The position numbers and the translations under genes are program-made. The notes under the pieces were generated by a model. It had not been told where the DNA came from and did no database searches. It saw only the letters and a list, made by a program, of their open reading frames with translations. From Aegilops tauschii subsp. strangulata (taxonomy: Eukaryota > Streptophyta > Magnoliopsida > Poales > Poaceae): DNA of 64,000 nucleotides. Shown here one piece after another: positions 33,680 through 45,668 of the stretch. Numbering within the stretch: position 1 is the stretch's first letter; every line of letters begins with the position of its first letter. Location of the stretch: positions 646,682,736 to 646,746,735 of the forward strand of contig NC_053036.3 of assembly GCF_002575655.3 (NCBI RefSeq), written 5' to 3'.

Positions 33680-33888
33680 TATTGGTCCCGGTTGGTGGCA
33701 CCAACCGGGACCAAAGGCCCTCCTGCCTGGGCTCCCGGCACCGGCCACGTGGACGGCCTTTAGTCCCGGTTCGTGTAAGAACCGGGACTAAAGGGCTAGG
33801 GCATTAGTAACGACCCTTTAGTCCCGGTTCCAGAACCGGGACTAAAGGCCCTTATGAACCGGGGTAAAAGCCCCTTTTCCTACTAGTG
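33680..33888 (-). repeat. CACTA right subterminal repeats and TIR
   Basis: Palindromes TCCCGGTTGGTGG...CCAACCGGGACC (33686-33715), TCCCGGTTCG...GAACCGGGA (33763-33791) and TCCCGGTTCCAGAACCGGGA (33821-33842) precede the inverted TIR that ends CTACTAGTG at 33888. Confidence 0.9.
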
Positions 33889-33891
33889 AGT

Positions 33892-34564
33892 ATTGGTACA
33901 ATATACATCTTTCCATTCCTCATTGCAGAAAACTCCTTTTCAAGCACTTTATGGATATGATCAGTGAGTTTTCTTTGCATTGAGCTTTGGAAAGTGGAAG
34001 CACTAGCACTCTTGTGGACAGAAATGCTCTCATGATCCAACTCAAACAGAATTTGCAGTCAGCATAGGCTAAAATGATTAATATGCAGATAAGAAGAGAA
34101 CCGAGATGGTGCTAGTTCCTGGTGATATGGTGTATCTCAAGTTGCAACCTTATACAGACGAATGCATTTGGCATTAGACACCACATTAAGTTGCAAAGCA
34201 AGTATTATGGTCCTTTCAGGGTGCTCAACTGAGTAGAAAATGTGGCTTATAAATTGCTCCTGCTAGAAACTACACAAATCCATCCAGTCTTTCATATTAT
34301 CTGGTTGAAGAAGCACATTGGCCCAACTGCTGTCCCTTATACAGATCTACCCTTATTAGTCCAGATGGTCAAGTCAGAACTGAGCCTGTGTTAGTTTTGG
34401 AGGAGAGGCAGGTTCCCAGAAACAATTTGCCGGTGGTACAGTGGTTGGTGTAGTGGGAAAATCTTCCACCTGACGATGCTTCATGGGTTCTTCAACAAGA
34501 CGATGGAGAGCTAGCGCAAGCACGGCCCACCTTGAGGACACGGTGGTTTTCGACAGGGAAGTAT
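33892..34564 (+). pseudogene. Ty3/gypsy chromovirus pol relic, part 2 (integrase C-terminus, chromodomain-like)
   Basis: The integrase reading resumes with Trp-Tyr-Asn and AALYGYD-like sequence near 33895-33965. Further on are the GPY/F-type motif (KYYGPFRVLN, near 34200) and, after a shift, VVQWLVQWENLPPDDASW near 34430-34490, which resembles a chromodomain and marks a chromovirus. Stops and shifts are frequent. It belongs with the pol segment at 19425-21612. Confidence 0.75.
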
Positions 34565-34889
34565 TGTCAGGTGTCATACCGCTTCATTCAGTTAACTAGC
34601 GGCTCGGATGCATCGTCGGGGAGATCCAATGGCTCGTGGCACTCGCCGGGTTGTCACTCTGTAGAGTTTAATTATTGTATCGTTTCACGCTTTACCCAGA
34701 CTATATAACAGCCAAACTGCATGGGTATGCCATTTCTATGTGATCAAAATCACTTTATACTTTACAGCTCATAGCTGCAGTACACTATAACGGAGATTTT
34801 CTCTTTGCTTGGTTGATCCAATCCGTAAATTCATCCCAAACCCTAGCCTCAAGCTCGATCTCCTCCTTGGTCTCTTACAGGGTGTGACA
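34565..34889 (+). repeat. 3' LTR of the gypsy chromovirus (325 bp)
   Basis: The segment starts TGTCAGGTGTCATACC after a purine-rich GACAGGGAAG and ends GGGTGTGACA, giving TG...CA ends. A TATA-like ACTATATAAC is at 34700. Its short length fits Reina-like chromoviruses. The 5' partner is not in the window. Confidence 0.55.
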
Positions 34890-35900
34890 ATCCCGCGGGT
34901 GAGGGCTGGGGTTGGGCCGGTGGACGCTGCTAATGGGAGGTAGTGGCACAACCGCGCCGCCGGCGTGCTGCCGGGGCGCAAGGGAGCGTGGGTGCCTAGC
35001 TACCGGGGGACTCGCTTGGCATAAAGCGAAATATTCTTTCGCCTTTTACTCTTGTTTCTAGTTACTTATTTCTGAAGTGTGAAACCAGGACATCTAAAGT
35101 TCAGTATTCTGAACTGAAACTCGGCAGGTACAGGAAATAAATTAACAAGTCATTATATAAAGCAAGTTATACAAAAGAATTCAGCAGTTTGGCAACTAAT
35201 AAAGCCATGGCCTAGAGGACTTAACTGGACCAGCTACAATAAGCTGAATGTTTCCAGGTCAAAAAAATAAGCTGAATGTTTGTGTCCTTCCGGCATATAT
35301 TGCTCTTTCTTCAATCAATCTTGTTTCACAAGATGTAAAATTTCGAAAAAAGATTGTCCTTATTCGAGATGTCATATACTAGATATTAATTCTCTATATT
35401 GGTTAGCTACTACTGAGTGTAAAGAACTACAGATTTTCTATGCTACACTACCAAACTGTGTCGTGTTAAATCCGCTTCTTTAGAGACACCACCTGAAGTA
35501 CCCAAATTCTATCATAAATCTTTCTGGGAAGACTTGCAAGCCATCTTGATGTTTGCCATTCAAGAGTTATTAAATCTAATCTGGATTAGCTTCCTATAAT
35601 TTTGAATTGTTTGCATACCAGGGAAGTGATTTATTTTGACATGGCGCATATACCTGCAGCACATACAGAAAATGCTTGCTGTTATAAATGACAAAATAAT
35701 GCAAATATCTTGATAGCTCCATGCCAACACATACCTCAATGGAGGAGTATTTGCAGTTCTTCCAATGTATGTTCTATTTGCTTCATGCATGACCAATATT
35801 CAAGATTATTTATGAAAGTAAATTCACTGCAATTCTATCGAGTTAATGTTGAGGATACTCTTATGTTTTCTGCTAATAAGGATATTCACCTCGGGCATCC
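34890..35900. other. No gene recognised
   Basis: GC-rich for the first 100 bases, then AT-rich. Small frames at 35280 and 35560 match nothing known. AAAAAATAAGCTGAATGTTT is doubled near 35240-35280. Confidence 0.4.
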
Positions 35901-35904
35901 AGTG

Positions 35905-36920
35905 TAATGATCTCATCCACAAGATTGCCCGCAAGAACCCCAAGAGGCCAAGACAGTTGACAAGCTCTTTGACATCGTCAACACCGTAGGACTTGCGAGG
36001 AGGCCATTTAAAGCAGATCCAGAGGTGACAAGGGGAAGAGCAAGGCTCCAGAGTCCTCCAAGCCTAAGGACCGCACTGAGTCGTCTAACAAGAAAAACAA
36101 GCAGCAGAAGCGTAAAATGCGAAGACCTCATCGCAGCTAATAAACTCTGCCCAGAGGAGATGACATCTCTGCCTGTTTATTATATGTACGATATACTTTT
36201 CTCCAAGAAATTATTAGCAAAAAATGAATGTCGAGTGGTCAGGGATTTTTGGTGGACAGGCGTTCGATGAGACTCTCAACTAAACCTCTTTATGTTAAGG
36301 CCTGAGCAGAGATTTACAAGTCAAAGAAGAGGAGAAGCATGGACGTCAGGAATCCGGAAGCAGTGAATAAGGCTTTACTTTGTCAATTCAGTATGGAAGA
36401 TTGTGTTTAATCCTGAAAATATCACTTCAATATTAACAGGAGAAGAATCAAGCTGCATTGAGAGTGGCTTCATCTGCTCCTTGTGTTTCAGATCTATAAG
36501 AAGTAAGGCAGGAACTCTAATACTAATACATTGGAACTCCAGCGAGCATAAACAGATTCAAGCGACTTCAGTTGCAGAATCTGCATTGCAGGCGGAAAGC
36601 CCAAGCCCCAGGTATTGGCTGCTCAAACTGGAGAAGCTACCTTCTTAACTGACTGTCAAGCTCTTGCCGAGGCAGCAGCCCGAAAAGCACCCACGGCATG
36701 GAACAATCAGATCCAATCTGCATCAGTTTGTTCAGTATTATCTGAATCTTCAAAATCAAAAGGGAGAACAATAAGCTAGCTCATACACAGACTCAGAATG
36801 TATGGTTGTTTCCGACCAAGGCAGTCTTCTTCTACTTGCCCCGTAAAAAGCTGTTATCAGATCCCTGAATGTGCAAGCACATTGATGTTAGTGACTTGGC
36901 TTTGAGTTTCATAAATTTCA
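35905..36920 (+). pseudogene. Retroelement relic: gag-like stretch, then LINE RT/RNase H
   Basis: 35930-36135 reads, across frames, a Lys/Ser-rich tail (GKSKAPESSKPKDRTESSNK) typical of retroelement gag. From 36170 pieces fit plant LINE pol: VRDFWWTGV at ~36240, GEAWTSGIRKQ, WKIVFNPENITS at ~36400, and TDCQALAEAAARKAP at ~36650, the last like the RNase H region. All are broken by shifts and stops. Confidence 0.5.
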
Positions 36921-36940
36921 AGTTGCAAAAAAAGAAGGTA

Positions 36941-37021
36941 CTACCTCTGTAAACAAATGTAAGACGTTTTAGATCACTATGTTAGTGATCTAAAACATCT
37001 CATATTTGTATACAGAGGGAG
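36941..37021. mobile_element. Stowaway MITE (81 bp)
   Basis: CTACCTCTGTAAACAAATGT and its inverse ACATATTTGT...ACAGAGGGAG flank a TAGTGATCTA centre, with TA on each side (36939-36940, 37022-37023). Typical of Tc1/mariner-type Stowaway, Thalos-like. Confidence 0.9.
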
Positions 37022-37325
37022 TATCTATGAGCTGCTTGAACTATAGAATGACTGTCCTTGGTGACAGCTTTGGTTCGATTGTGTTCTGTGACTTGAGAAC
37101 TCCAGCCATCTACCATACCTGGAGGACACGACACTGGATACTCCAAATTAATTTTCTTCCTTGGGAGTAGACTTGCACCCTTGCAGTCACCACCTTATGA
37201 TGATTTGGTAGATCACCAGCTCAGAGGCCTGACTTATGTAATGTCCACAAACAACCCATCAATGGCAGCAGGTGAGAAATTAAATGCACTAGACGTACGA
37301 AGCAACCAAAAGTATAATAACATAT

Positions 37326-37442
37326 AGTACAATAAGTTATAGTCAGATCAGATAACACAATATAAAGTCGATACACAAATAACATAGTACAATAAGTTAT
37401 AGTCAGATCAGATAACACAATAGAGAGTCAATACACAAATAG
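37326..37442. repeat. Tandem duplication, ~60 bp, two copies
   Basis: TAGTACAATAAGTTATAGTC...GATACACAAATAACA occurs twice in a row (37326 and 37386) with four or so differences. It lies in the 3' flank of the DUF6598 gene. Confidence 0.9.
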
Positions 37443-37530
37443 TTGGGACATGACATCATCCGTCTTGCATAGCTGGCCGGCATACAAATAACATACCACT
37501 AGCAAACATATTAGATGGGAAGACAGCACA

Positions 37531-39662
37531 CTACGCCTGGGTAGAATAACCCTCAATTAGTAAATCCATCTTGTCCCGGACAAGCCGGGACCAAGCAACC
37601 GTGATGTCCACCTTAGTGCCATAGACAAAACAACTACCCATACTTATGTTGCAATCCTGGGGATGGAATTCAACATCGACTGGAGGTTCAGATCTCCCGT
37701 ATGCTTGTATGCTAACTTTCAACCGTCCTTGCAATTGTACTGACACAACGCTCCTTGAAAGAGAAATATAACCATCTAAACCATCTTCAGGAATTTTTTC
37801 AGCGGAATCAAGCAAAACAACTTCATCACACAAGTGATCACCAACCTCTGCAGAATACAAGGAGCAAGTAACTCGGCCTCCGCATTCAAAAGGCCACCTC
37901 CCTTTACCAACACGAACCCCCACGATAGTTGCCTGGACCGTTGCAGCAAGTCGCCCAAGGCTCAACTCTGCACTACACATGGAGCCATGGAAGCATAAAG
38001 GTTGCTCTGCACCGTCGTAACGCTTGCTAAGACTCATCAATACTCTGTCTTTGATCTCATCATCGCCCTCAATAATTCTTAGTTCGACTTCGAAGTCAAC
38101 AGGATCCTCCGCTACAATTGCACGAGAAGGGCCAGTCAAGCATAGGGAAGAGTCCTGCAGGATTATATCATCATTTTAATTGAATGGAATATTTTGCTGA
38201 AGAAGGAAAAAACACTTAAAAAAAACAGAGGAAAGTGAAGAGAAAACTAAATCTACAACAATGATTACATTTTCAGTGAGTACTTGGCCCCTAAACTCTG
38301 ACCGACAGAAGAGAAGGTTGCGGTTGCGGTCCACGGTGTCCCGGGCAGCGACCTCGCCGTAGACATAGAGTGGCCACTTGAGGTCATTGTGCAGTCGAGT
38401 AATTTTGAAGGAGTAGATCTGAACGGTTGTCCCAGTGACAGCAGCAGGGGGCAGGGTGATACCAGGTGTGTAGTGTGTAAACTGCATAGGACTCAAAGTG
38501 GCTGCAGCAACAAAGCCAAAGTGTGAGCTGTCATCAGAAATCTAATAATATGATGACTAAATTGAGCCATTCTCTTACATAAAGAAGAATGAGGGAGGAA
38601 GTTGGTGATCTACTTGCTGTTATCTTGGAACCGACCGCACTGTCCAGTCTTGCTGATGTTTGTATCTTCCCAGTACTCACGGTGGCTGGCAAAAAGTCGC
38701 AGCTCAGTATCCATATCCTCTTTGAGAAGCTCCATTGGGGATTTTGTTATGTTCTGGTCAGCGCCCTGCTTCACAACAATCTGCTGCTTCTTCTTCTGCT
38801 TCCTCTCCATCTCCGCCTGCCTCTCTGCCTCCATCTCCCTCTCATACTCCTTCTCGTCATCCTCTGTAAACATCATCGCCAACTCATTTTTGTAATGGTT
38901 GGGCTTCTCCCTGACATTGGATGAGAGACGAAAGAATTCGTGGGACCACATCATCTCAGCCTTCTTCCTAGCCTCCTCCTGTTCAGCCTGATTCTCCTTC
39001 TTCCATCCCATCTTCTCTTGCTCCTCCTCCTTCTTCCTTTCCATCTTCTTGGTGGTATCTTCTTCCACCTCCTTGTGCTTCTTCCTCTGTTTCTGCCTCT
39101 GCTTCTTCTCCTTGTGCTTCACCCTCTGCCTCTGCCTCTCCTCCTCCTCCTTACTCTTCTCCACCCCAGCATCGTAGATATCCGTAGAGATTTGCATTAA
39201 TTTGGATGCTGTCCTAACCAGCTCGTCGGCCTGGCACGAGGAGACTGGGGCACGGGAACTCCAAAGAAAATGTGAGGTAGATAGCATCTGGTGGCCCAAG
39301 TGCTCTATGTCTTGGAGGATAAAATCGAAGTAGTTCCCCATTTCTTTCTCGACGTCTCTAACAGCGTGGGGTAAATGTACCTGCTCTAAGCCGGACTGGA
39401 TACTGGAGGCTGGTTTGACAATGCCCGAGCCCTGGACGGAGGATCTGCTCACGGCCATGGTTTCCCTTCCAGCGACCATCCACTCTGTTGGTGTTGGAGA
39501 GACCCTTTCCCTCCAGCAACAAATACTGGGAGTAAGAGAACCGACCAGATCTTGGCGTTCTCTCTGCAGGGACAGGATCTCCTCCATCAGCATAGATATC
39601 TCAGACTGCTGTTTCCCGGATCCCCTGCCCACGGACGAGATCTGCCCGCTATCCATCTGCAT
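37531..39662 (-). CDS. DUF6598 domain protein with N-terminal coiled coil
   Basis: Minus-strand exons 39662-38618, 38501-38269 and 38154-37531 join in frame to 633 aa. Residues ~165-300 are a Lys/Glu/Gln-rich coiled coil. The last ~285 residues fit the grass DUF6598 domain: LSPMQFTHYTPG, WPLYVYGEVAARDTVDRNRN, LTGPSRAIVAEDPVDFEVEL, and a C-terminal VDITVAWSRLV. The function of DUF6598 is unknown. Intron 1 has no in-frame GT donor; ACA|GCAAGT with acceptor TTGCTGCAG at 38502 gives NTTLSPM, the expected join, so it seems a GC-AG intron. Intron 2 is GT-AG. No stop or shift interrupts the frame. ATG 39662 is the first in frame and follows a GC-rich leader; ATG 39656 is six bases inside. Confidence 0.85.
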
Positions 39663-39779
39663 CTCGTCTCCCCGCCGCCGCTCCCTGTCTTCGCCGCCGC
39701 TCTCTGTCTCGCCTCCGCCGCCGCTTTCCTTCGTTGCTAGTACTGACCTAGGTTAGGGTTTCGACCAAGTGGCCGGCTT

Positions 39780-40640
39780 GGGATTCCACTACTTGTATTC
39801 GGTCCCAAGCTCAGTCCAACAGATTCTTGGGCTCACACTCAAGTTCCACCAAGTTTGGAATCTCATCTCTCTACAAAAAAAAAACAAGTTTGGAATCTCA
39901 ACAATGGTTTCATATTTTTTTTAAATGTTCAAGATTTAAAAAATAAGCATTCTCTGAATTTTTATTCCATGAACAAATTTTGAATTTGATGAATTTTTTT
40001 TAATTTCGATGAATTTTTTTTATTTAATGAGCATTTTTCTGAATTTTAAATATCATTTTTATTCTATGGAAAAAAATTAAATTAGTTGAAAAAAACTCAA
40101 TCAATGAATATTTTTTTGAATTTGATGAATCGAAAATGTTCAAGATTTATAAATAATGTTCAATAATTCTAAAAAATCACAAAATGAAAAAGAAGATGGA
40201 AAAAGGAAAGGGGAAAGAACAAAAAAAAAAGAAGAGAGAGAGAGAAAAAAAAACCCAACTCAACTCCCACTCGGAACACGACGGGACAAAAATGGACGTG
40301 AAGGCGACCAGACCCAGTAACGCTCAAGATCCTAAAAAAAAGTAACGCTCACGAGTCTTCTAGGCCTCCCAATAGGTAGTAGACAGCCAAGAACAGCACC
40401 GGATCGAGTTACATAGGCTCTTTTCGGTTTTTGCCGGGTGAGCTTATGGTTGTTATTTCTTTCTTTGGTTCCAAAGCACGTTGGTTGGATAGGCCCCGCG
40501 ATGAGTAGAGTGGTGTGGGTGAAGCCCCCTTTGTATCCCCGATTAGATGGTGACGACCTCACATAATTGCATCCCCGCCAGAGACGTTAGCCTAGAACTC
40601 AAGTATCAGCCATAACTATAGGAAGAAATCGCTGAATTTG
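39780..40640. other. DUF6598 upstream region and AT-rich repeat
   Basis: 39900-40200 has scattered GAATTTGATGAATTTTTTT units like those at 14.5-15.0 kb. 40230-40260 is a purine run with (GA)n. No gene is supported; a frame at 40332-40562 (minus) is by chance. Confidence 0.4.
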
Positions 40641-40651
40641 ATGGGACCCGC

Positions 40652-41060
40652 TGATACGTCCATGTTGCATCATGTTATCCAACTGTTAGTTTTATTGTTT
40701 TGAAGTTATATTCCATATTTGATGCAATTATAATGTCTTTTCTATCTTAAAATGCAAGATACACCAAAAGAGGAAGATTGTCGGCCGTTGGAATTCTAAC
40801 CTGAAAAAACTACAATTGAGATAACTATTTTCCGGAGCTCCAAATGATCTAAAAATTTATGGAGAATTATTCTGTAATGTATAAAAAATTACTAGAAGAA
40901 ATAAGTGCCGGAGAGGACCCTCGATGGGGCCACAAGCCAGGGGCGCGCCTAGGGGGTTGCATGGGTAGCAAGCCATCGGAGCAAAGCTAGGTGTATCATG
41001 TGGAGCGGCGCAATGGCGTGGAATGATGGAAGTTGATGCTTCCAAGGGAAAATAGGGGCC
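40652..41060 (+). repeat. Ty3/gypsy LTR fragment
   Basis: TGATACGTCCATGTTGCATC is a start seen in Triticeae gypsy LTRs, and the text that follows (CCGGAGCTCCAAATGATC, GAGGACCCTCGATGGGGCCA) fits that kind of LTR. The 3' end near CTCTATATAAG (41060) is truncated. Family not assigned. Confidence 0.45.
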
Positions 41061-41104
41061 TCTATATAAGTTTAACTGTCAGACGGTCACTTAATCTGAT
41101 ATAT

Positions 41105-42117
41105 CTAGCTGTTGTTGCATTTCGATAAACAAAATCTGGCAATATGGTTATACTTATAACAAGATCTGCATCGAATCTTGATAATGAAGTTGGAGATTAG
41201 GTAGCCAAACCCCAGGCATTTCGTGCAGAACAGACTGAAATCAATCATGCCAGGTACAATATCAATAGACTCTTCGGTTTTCGTATTCCTAGGCTCATTA
41301 TGTCGAATGGGCTCCTCAGTATGAGGCCCATTGGGAGGATTTTGTCTGTTGGTACATAGGTAGCTAGGCTGAATTGAACAATTCAATTGTCGCTATAACC
41401 ACTGGTTCGAGTTGTATGGACATATGGTCAACGTGTCCAGCAGAAGCACGAAGTTCACGATCAACATCGATGCATCGTTTTGATCTATTTCCCAATTGAG
41501 TAGCGTTTGCATCGGATAGGTGGATCTTAGGGTTGTGATGATAATTTCCACTTGTAGCAATAGTATTTTGGAACCGTAGTATGTGTTGATGAATCACATA
41601 GATTGGACGTGATCCTCAGATACACTGAATGAATAGGAACATTGGTAGGGTTGTCTTGTCGTACCTGATTAATTCGACGATGTTTTTTATGATACTTTGG
41701 TCCATGTTCGATCCTCATCAAAATACCATCTTTGTTCATCATATAACCAATTGGGGCGTCCATTACTCCAGAGGTGGAAGTAGCATTTGAACATAGGGCA
41801 TTCAAAGAGTATTCTTCTTATAATATAGAAACCATTGCCTTTAATGCAACCAAAAAAACGAAATACTTTGCCCTTGATGTGGATAACCTCCAGGGAATCA
41901 TATGCAACACCCAAATATGCCGAGAGGGCAAGACTAACTTCAAAGAATCCAGTCGAAAGGTAGATCTACCGAATGAAACAACAAGAAGAAAGCCATTCGA
42001 TGGTGATACTGGGTTCACCGCCAAAAATAAAAGGTCACGGATCTTACCATGAAATTGGTGTCCAAACGAGAAATCCAATTGGTGAACAATTAAATTGGGA
42101 TCATTGTAGGGGTCCAT
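41105..42117 (-). pseudogene. LINE-type ORF1-like relic with CCHC zinc knuckle
   Basis: Reading the minus strand from 42117: MDPYNDPNLIVHQLDFSFGH, FLLVVSFGRSTFRLD, then after a shift FKCYFHLWSNGRPNWLY (~41770), and near 41130-41170 CRSCYKYNHIARFC, a C-x2-C-x4-H-x4-C knuckle. This order fits the RNA-binding first product of plant LINEs and related zinc-knuckle genes. At least three frame changes break it. No reverse transcriptase is attached here. Confidence 0.45.
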
Positions 42118-42257
42118 GGTGGATTTGGGGTGGATGTGTTGGTGGAGATCTTGGATCTAGGAGGATCCAGGGTCGTCGCCATGGTCGCCTAAGGAGAGGA
42201 AGGGGAGGTGGATGGGAGCCATTTCTCGTTCTTTTGATTACAATAATCTTTTTTGGA

Positions 42258-42679
42258 TTTGTGATGACCCACAAGTATAGGGGATCAATCGTAGTCCTTT
42301 CGATAAGTAAAAGTGTCGAACCAACGAGGAGCAGAAGGAAATGACAAGCGGTTTTCAGCAAGGTATTCTGTCCAAACACTAAAATTATCGGTAACAAGTA
42401 GTTTGACAGCAAGGTAATTTGTAACGAGCAACAAGTAGCAAATGTAACAAAGGTGCAACAAGGTAATCCTTTTACAGCAAAGGACAGGCCGGAACGATCA
42501 CTTATAATAAGCAAAGCGTTCTTGAGGATACACGAGAATTTCATCTAGTCACTTTCATCATGTTTGTTTGATTCGCATTCGTTACTTTGATAATTTGATA
42601 TGTGGGTGGACAGATGCTTGGGTGTTGTTCTTACTTGAACAAGCCTCCTGTTGGTGGCAAAATCGGCGGATCTCGGGTA
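42258..42679 (+). repeat. Ty3/gypsy-derived non-coding fragment
   Basis: GATGACCCACAAGTATAGGG, CGATAAGTAAAAGTGTCGAA and AACGAGGAGCAGAAGGAAAT are recurrent in Triticeae gypsy elements (Athila-like internal or LTR DNA, as I recall it). It ends abruptly at 42679 where a Copia LTR begins. Family uncertain. Confidence 0.4.
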
Positions 42680-44381
42680 TGTTGGAAATATGCCCTAGAG
42701 GCAATAATAAAATGGTTATTATTATATTTCCTTATTCATGATAATTGTCTATTGTTCATGCTATAATTGTGTTATCCGGAAATCGTAATACATGTGTGAT
42801 TACATAGACCTCAACATGTCCCTAGTGAGCCTCTAGTTGACTAGCTCGTTGATCAATAGATGGTTACGGTTTCCTGACCATGGACATTGGATGTCGTTGA
42901 TAACGGGATCACATCATTAGGAGAATGATGTGATGGACAAGACCCAATCCTAAGCGTAGCACAAGATCGTGTAGTTCGTCTGCTAAAGCTTTTCTAATGT
43001 CAAGTATCATTTCCTTAGACCATGAGATTGTGCAACTCCCGGATACCGTAGGAATGCTTTGGGTGTGCCAAACGTCACAACGTAACTGGGTGGCTACAAA
43101 GGTGCACTACGGGTATCTCCGAAAGTGTCTGTTGGGTTCGCACGAATCGAGACTGGGATTTGTCACTCCGTGTGACGGAGAGGTATCTCTGGGCCCACTC
43201 GGTAGGACATCATCATAATGAGCTCAATGTGATCAAGGAGTTGATCACGGGATGATGTGTTACGGATCGAGTAAAAGAGACTTGCCGGTAACGAGATTGA
43301 ACAAGGTATAGGGATACCGACAATAGAATCTCGGGCAAGTATCATACCGGTAGACAAAGGGAATTGTGTACGGGATTGATTGAATCCCCGACATCTTGGT
43401 TCATTCGGTGAGATCATCGTGGAGCATGTGGGAGCCAACATGGGTATCCAGATCCCGCTGTTGGTTATTGGCCGGAGAGATGTCTCGGTCATGTCTACAT
43501 GCCTCCCGAACCCGTAGGGTCTACACACTTAAGGTTCGATGACTCTAGGGTTATAGGGAAAGTTTGTACGTGGTTACCGAATGTTGTTCGGAGTCCCGGA
43601 TGAGATCCCGGACGTCACGAGGAATTCCGGAATGGTCCGGAGGTGAAGATTTATATATGGGAAGTCGTCATACGGTCACCGAAAGTATTCGGGGGTTTGC
43701 CGGTATTGTACCGGGACCACCGAAGGGGTTCCGGGGGTCCACCGGGAGGGTCCACCTGCCCCGGAGGGCCCTATGGGCTGTATGTAGAAGGGAACCAGCC
43801 CCTAAGTGGGCTGGGCGCCATCCCCCCAGGGCCCATGCGCCTAGGGTTGGGGGGGAACCCTAAAAGGGGCGCCCCCTTGGCTGCCGCCCCCCCTCTAGAT
43901 CTCATCTAGAGGGGCCGGCCCCTTCCCCCTTCGCCCTATAAATAGAGGGGAGGAGGGAGGGTAGCCGCACCACATCCAAGGCGCAGCCCTCCCCCTCTCC
44001 AACACCTCCTCCTCCTTCCGCGGTGCTTGGCGAAGCCCTGCCGGATTACCACGCTGCTCCAACAACACCACGCCGTCGTGCTGCTGCTGGAGTTGTCTTC
44101 CCCAACCTCTCCCTCCTCCTTGCTAGATCAAGGCGCGGGAGACGTCACCGGGCTGCACGTGTGTTGAACGCGGAGGCGCCGTTGTTCGGCGCTCAGATCG
44201 GAATCGACCACGATCTGAATCGCCACGTGTACGACTCCTCCAACCACGTTCTTGCAACGCTTCCACATTGCGATCTTCAAGGGTATGAAGACGCACTCCC
44301 CTCTCTCTCGTTGCTAGTTTCTCCATAGATTGATCTTGGTGATGTGTAGAAATTTTTTAATTTCTGCAATGATCCCCAACA
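42680..44381 (+). repeat. 5' LTR of second Copia element (1702 bp)
   Basis: Starts TGTTGGAAATATGCCCTAGA and ends GATCCCCAACA; similar through its length to the LTR at 6280-7990 but clearly another subfamily or older copy. A TATA box TATAAATA is at 43937-43944. Frames inside at 43560-43910 are not genes. Confidence 0.92.
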
Positions 44382-44382
44382 G

Positions 44383-44395
44383 TGGTATCAGAGCT
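44383..44395 (+). other. Primer-binding site of second Copia element
   Basis: TGGTATCAGAGCT, two bases after the LTR, matches the initiator tRNA-Met type. Confidence 0.85.
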
Positions 44396-45668
44396 AGGTC
44401 TATGCGTAGTTTCTATGCACAAGTAGAACACAAGTTGTTGTGGGCGTCGATTTTGTCAATTTACTTGTCGTTACTAGTCTTATCTTGATTCGGCGGCATC
44501 GTGGGATGAAGCGTCCCGGACCGACCTTACACGTACGCTTACGTGAGACAGGTTCCACCGACTGACATGCACTAGTTGCATAAGGTGGCTAGCGGGTGTC
44601 TGTCTCTCCCACTTTAGTCGGATCGGATTCGATGAAAAGGGTCCTTATGAAGGGTAAATAGAAATTAGCATATCACGTTGTGGTTTTGGCGTAGGTAAGA
44701 AACGTTCTTGCTAGAAACCGATAGCAGCCACGTAAAAACTTGCAACAACAATTAGAGGACGTCTAACTTGTTCTTGCAGCATATGCCGTGTGATGTGATA
44801 TGGCCAAAAGGATGTGATGAATGATATATGTGATGTATGAGATTGATCATGTTCTTGTAATAGGAATCACGACTTGCATGTCGATGAGTATGACAACCGG
44901 CAGGAGCCATAGGAGTTGTCTTAATTTATTGTATGACCCGCGTTGCATTGAAAATGCCATGTAATTACTTTACTTTATTGCTAACCGTTAGCCATAGTAG
45001 TAGAAGTAATAGTTGGCGAGACAACTTCATGGAGACACGATGATGGAGATCATGATGATGGAGATCATGGTGTCATGCCGGTGACGATGATGATCATGGC
45101 GCCCCGAAGATGGAGATCAAAAGGAGCAAAATGATATTGGCCATATCATGTCCCTATTTGACTGCATGTGATGTTTATCATGTTTTACATCTTATTTGCT
45201 TAGAACGACGGTAGCTTAAATAAGATGATCTCTCACTAAAATTTCAAGAATTGTGTTCCCCCTAACTGTGCACCGTTGCTAAGGTCCGTTGTTCTGAAGC
45301 ACCACATGATGATCGGGTGTGATAGGTTCTAACATTCGCATACAACAGGTGTAAGCCAGATTTACACACGCAATACACTTAAGTTGACTTGACGAGCCTA
45401 CTATGTACAGACATGGCCACGGAACACGGAAGACCGAAAGGTCGAACATGAGTCGTATAGAAGATACGATCAACATGAAGATGTTCACCGATGATGACTA
45501 GTCCGTCTCACGTGATGATCGGACACGGTCTAGTTGACTCGGATCATGTATCACTTAGATGACTAGGGGGATGTCTATCTGAGTGGGAGTTCGTTGAATA
45601 ATTTGATTAGATGAACTTAATTATCATGAACTTAGTCTAAAATATTTACAATATGTCTTGTTGATCAA

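Larger units (their letters stand above)
21616..33888 (+). mobile_element. CACTA (En/Spm) transposon, 12,273 bp, with three genes
   Basis: Ends are CACTAGTAGAAAACGGGGC (left) and the inverted CACTAGTAGGAAAAGGGGC (right), with an AGT duplication outside. Subterminal copies of TCCCGGTT(C/G)(G)TG-type palindromes lie within 300 bp of each end. Inside are a coiled-coil/membrane gene (22297-22744), TNP2 transposase (22929-26290, broken), a hairpin (26867-26992), a second internal block of terminal-type repeats (26575-26830 and 27480-27812), and the TnpA-like/ULP1 gene (29444-33299, no visible lesion). All genes read rightward. It was inserted in the integrase part of a gypsy pol relic. Confidence 0.95.

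Noticed and set aside
38589..39200. Leu-rich plus-strand frames that look like membrane segments
   Set aside because: They are the reverse strand of the Lys/Glu coiled coil of the DUF6598 gene.
43564..43909. Two overlapping frames of ~90-100 codons
   Set aside because: They lie inside a Copia LTR at the place where LTRs commonly show chance frames.
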